This document shows, piece after piece, positions 63,701 to 64,000 of a stretch of DNA of 64,000 nt; position 1 is the first letter of the stretch, and the number at the start of each line of letters is the position of its first letter. The translations under genes and the position numbers were made by a program. This DNA is from Myotis daubentonii (Eukaryota; Chordata; Mammalia; Chiroptera; Vespertilionidae). The stretch spans positions 107,042,102 through 107,106,101 of the forward strand of contig NC_081861.1 in the NCBI RefSeq assembly GCF_963259705.1. Reading direction: 5' to 3'. Under the pieces are notes generated by a model, which made no database searches, was not told where the DNA came from, and saw only the letters and a program-made list of their open reading frames with translations.

Positions 63701-64000
63701 GTGACAGGGTGCGGAGCCCCAACCCTCTGATCGGCCCTGCTCTGTGTGTGACAGGGTACAGAGCCCCAACCCCCCTGATGGGCCCTGGTCTGTGCATGAC
63801 AGGAGTGGTGCTGCAACCTCCCTATGGACCCTGCCTTGAGTGTGACAGGGGGCGGTGCCCCAACCCCCCAATCAGCCCTACCCTGAGCGTGACTGAGGGT
63901 GGCATCTCAACCTCCCAATCCGCCCTGCTCTGTGCATGACAGGGGGAGGTGCCCCAACTCCCCAATTGGCCCTGCTCTGAGCCCGACCAGGGGCTGCACC
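63700..64000. repeat. Second minisatellite, ~47-bp unit, 6+ copies
   Basis: Unit approximates GTGACAGGGGGCGGTGCCCC followed by AACCCCCCAATCGGCCCTGCTCTGTGC in two parts. Starts at ~63700, 63748, 63798, 63842, 63889 and 63938, and continues past the window edge. Confidence 0.9.

Larger units (their letters stand above)
62695..64000 (+). mobile_element. Large non-autonomous Helitron, 3' end beyond window
   Basis: Starts TCCTATACTAATAAAAGAG after A at 62694. The 5' region (ATTGGCTAATCAGTGAGATA, GCAAATTAACTGTCAGCCAA, AAGATGGCGGC) is homologous to the left-edge Helitron. Then come two minisatellites to the window end. No Rep/helicase frame. The 124-234 codon frames here are minisatellite artefacts. 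Confidence 0.88.

Noticed and set aside
62939..63939. Pro/Ser/Arg-rich frames of 66-168 codons at the right edge
   Set aside because: Several frames are open at once on both strands because the minisatellite lacks stops; repeat artefact within a Helitron.

Overview
This is a repeat-packed, gene-free stretch of mammalian DNA, almost certainly from a vespertilionid (evening) bat and possibly Myotis or a relative. The diagnosis rests on elements I recognise by sequence: many VES-type tRNA SINEs, HeliBat-type rolling-circle transposons (5' TC-CTATA, 3' hairpin then CTAG, inserted between A and T), a SPIN hAT element, several other young hAT MITEs, a TTAA-flanked piggyBac-like element, and bat-type L1s. 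Older mammal-wide layers (MLT1 LTRs, MER5A, MER20, MIR, old L1M) lie beneath. I see no host exon, no true tRNA or rRNA gene and no CRISPR array. Family names are from memory and by eye, not from a database search.

Layout. 1-2849: the 5' part of a minus-strand Helitron holding a (CA)n-rich minisatellite of about 19 units. 3.2-3.8 kb: a complete HeliBat with a hAT MITE in its last bases. 4.7-10.3 kb: old L1 riddled with hAT, VES, Helitron and microsatellite insertions. 10.3-12.5 kb: L1 3' end carrying SPIN, then another hAT. 13.7-19 kb: MLT1 LTRs, L1 ends, VES copies and a first ORF1-only L1 (HAL1-like). 20.45-20.87 kb: solo LTR. 22.4-27.65 kb: a TSD-flanked L1 that keeps reverse transcriptase but lacks most of ORF1 and the endonuclease. 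27.7-29.26 kb: a TSD-flanked composite retroelement with an L1-type 5'UTR, a 20-bp VNTR and an L1 3' end. 30-44.3 kb: a patchwork of L1s with VES, MER5A, Helitrons, a hAT and a candidate processed retrocopy. 44.3-47.5 kb: MLT1, MIR and mostly anonymous DNA. 47.5-55.6 kb: opposed L1 fragments, a second HAL1-like element with an intact 279-codon ORF1, L1 5'UTR monomers, and a truncated L1. 56.7-61 kb: SINEs, piggyBac-like element, MER20, L1. 61.9-64 kb: an L1 3' end followed by a second large Helitron, related at its 5' end to the one at the left edge but filled with different minisatellites.

How the parts work together. L1 machinery (in trans) would have mobilised the VES SINEs, the HAL1-like elements and the composite VNTR element. 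The hAT, piggyBac-like and Helitron copies are all non-autonomous here: no transposase or Rep/helicase gene is visible. The most unusual object is the composite element at 27712-29258, whose architecture recalls the primate SVA/LAVA retroposons but is built from bat L1 parts.
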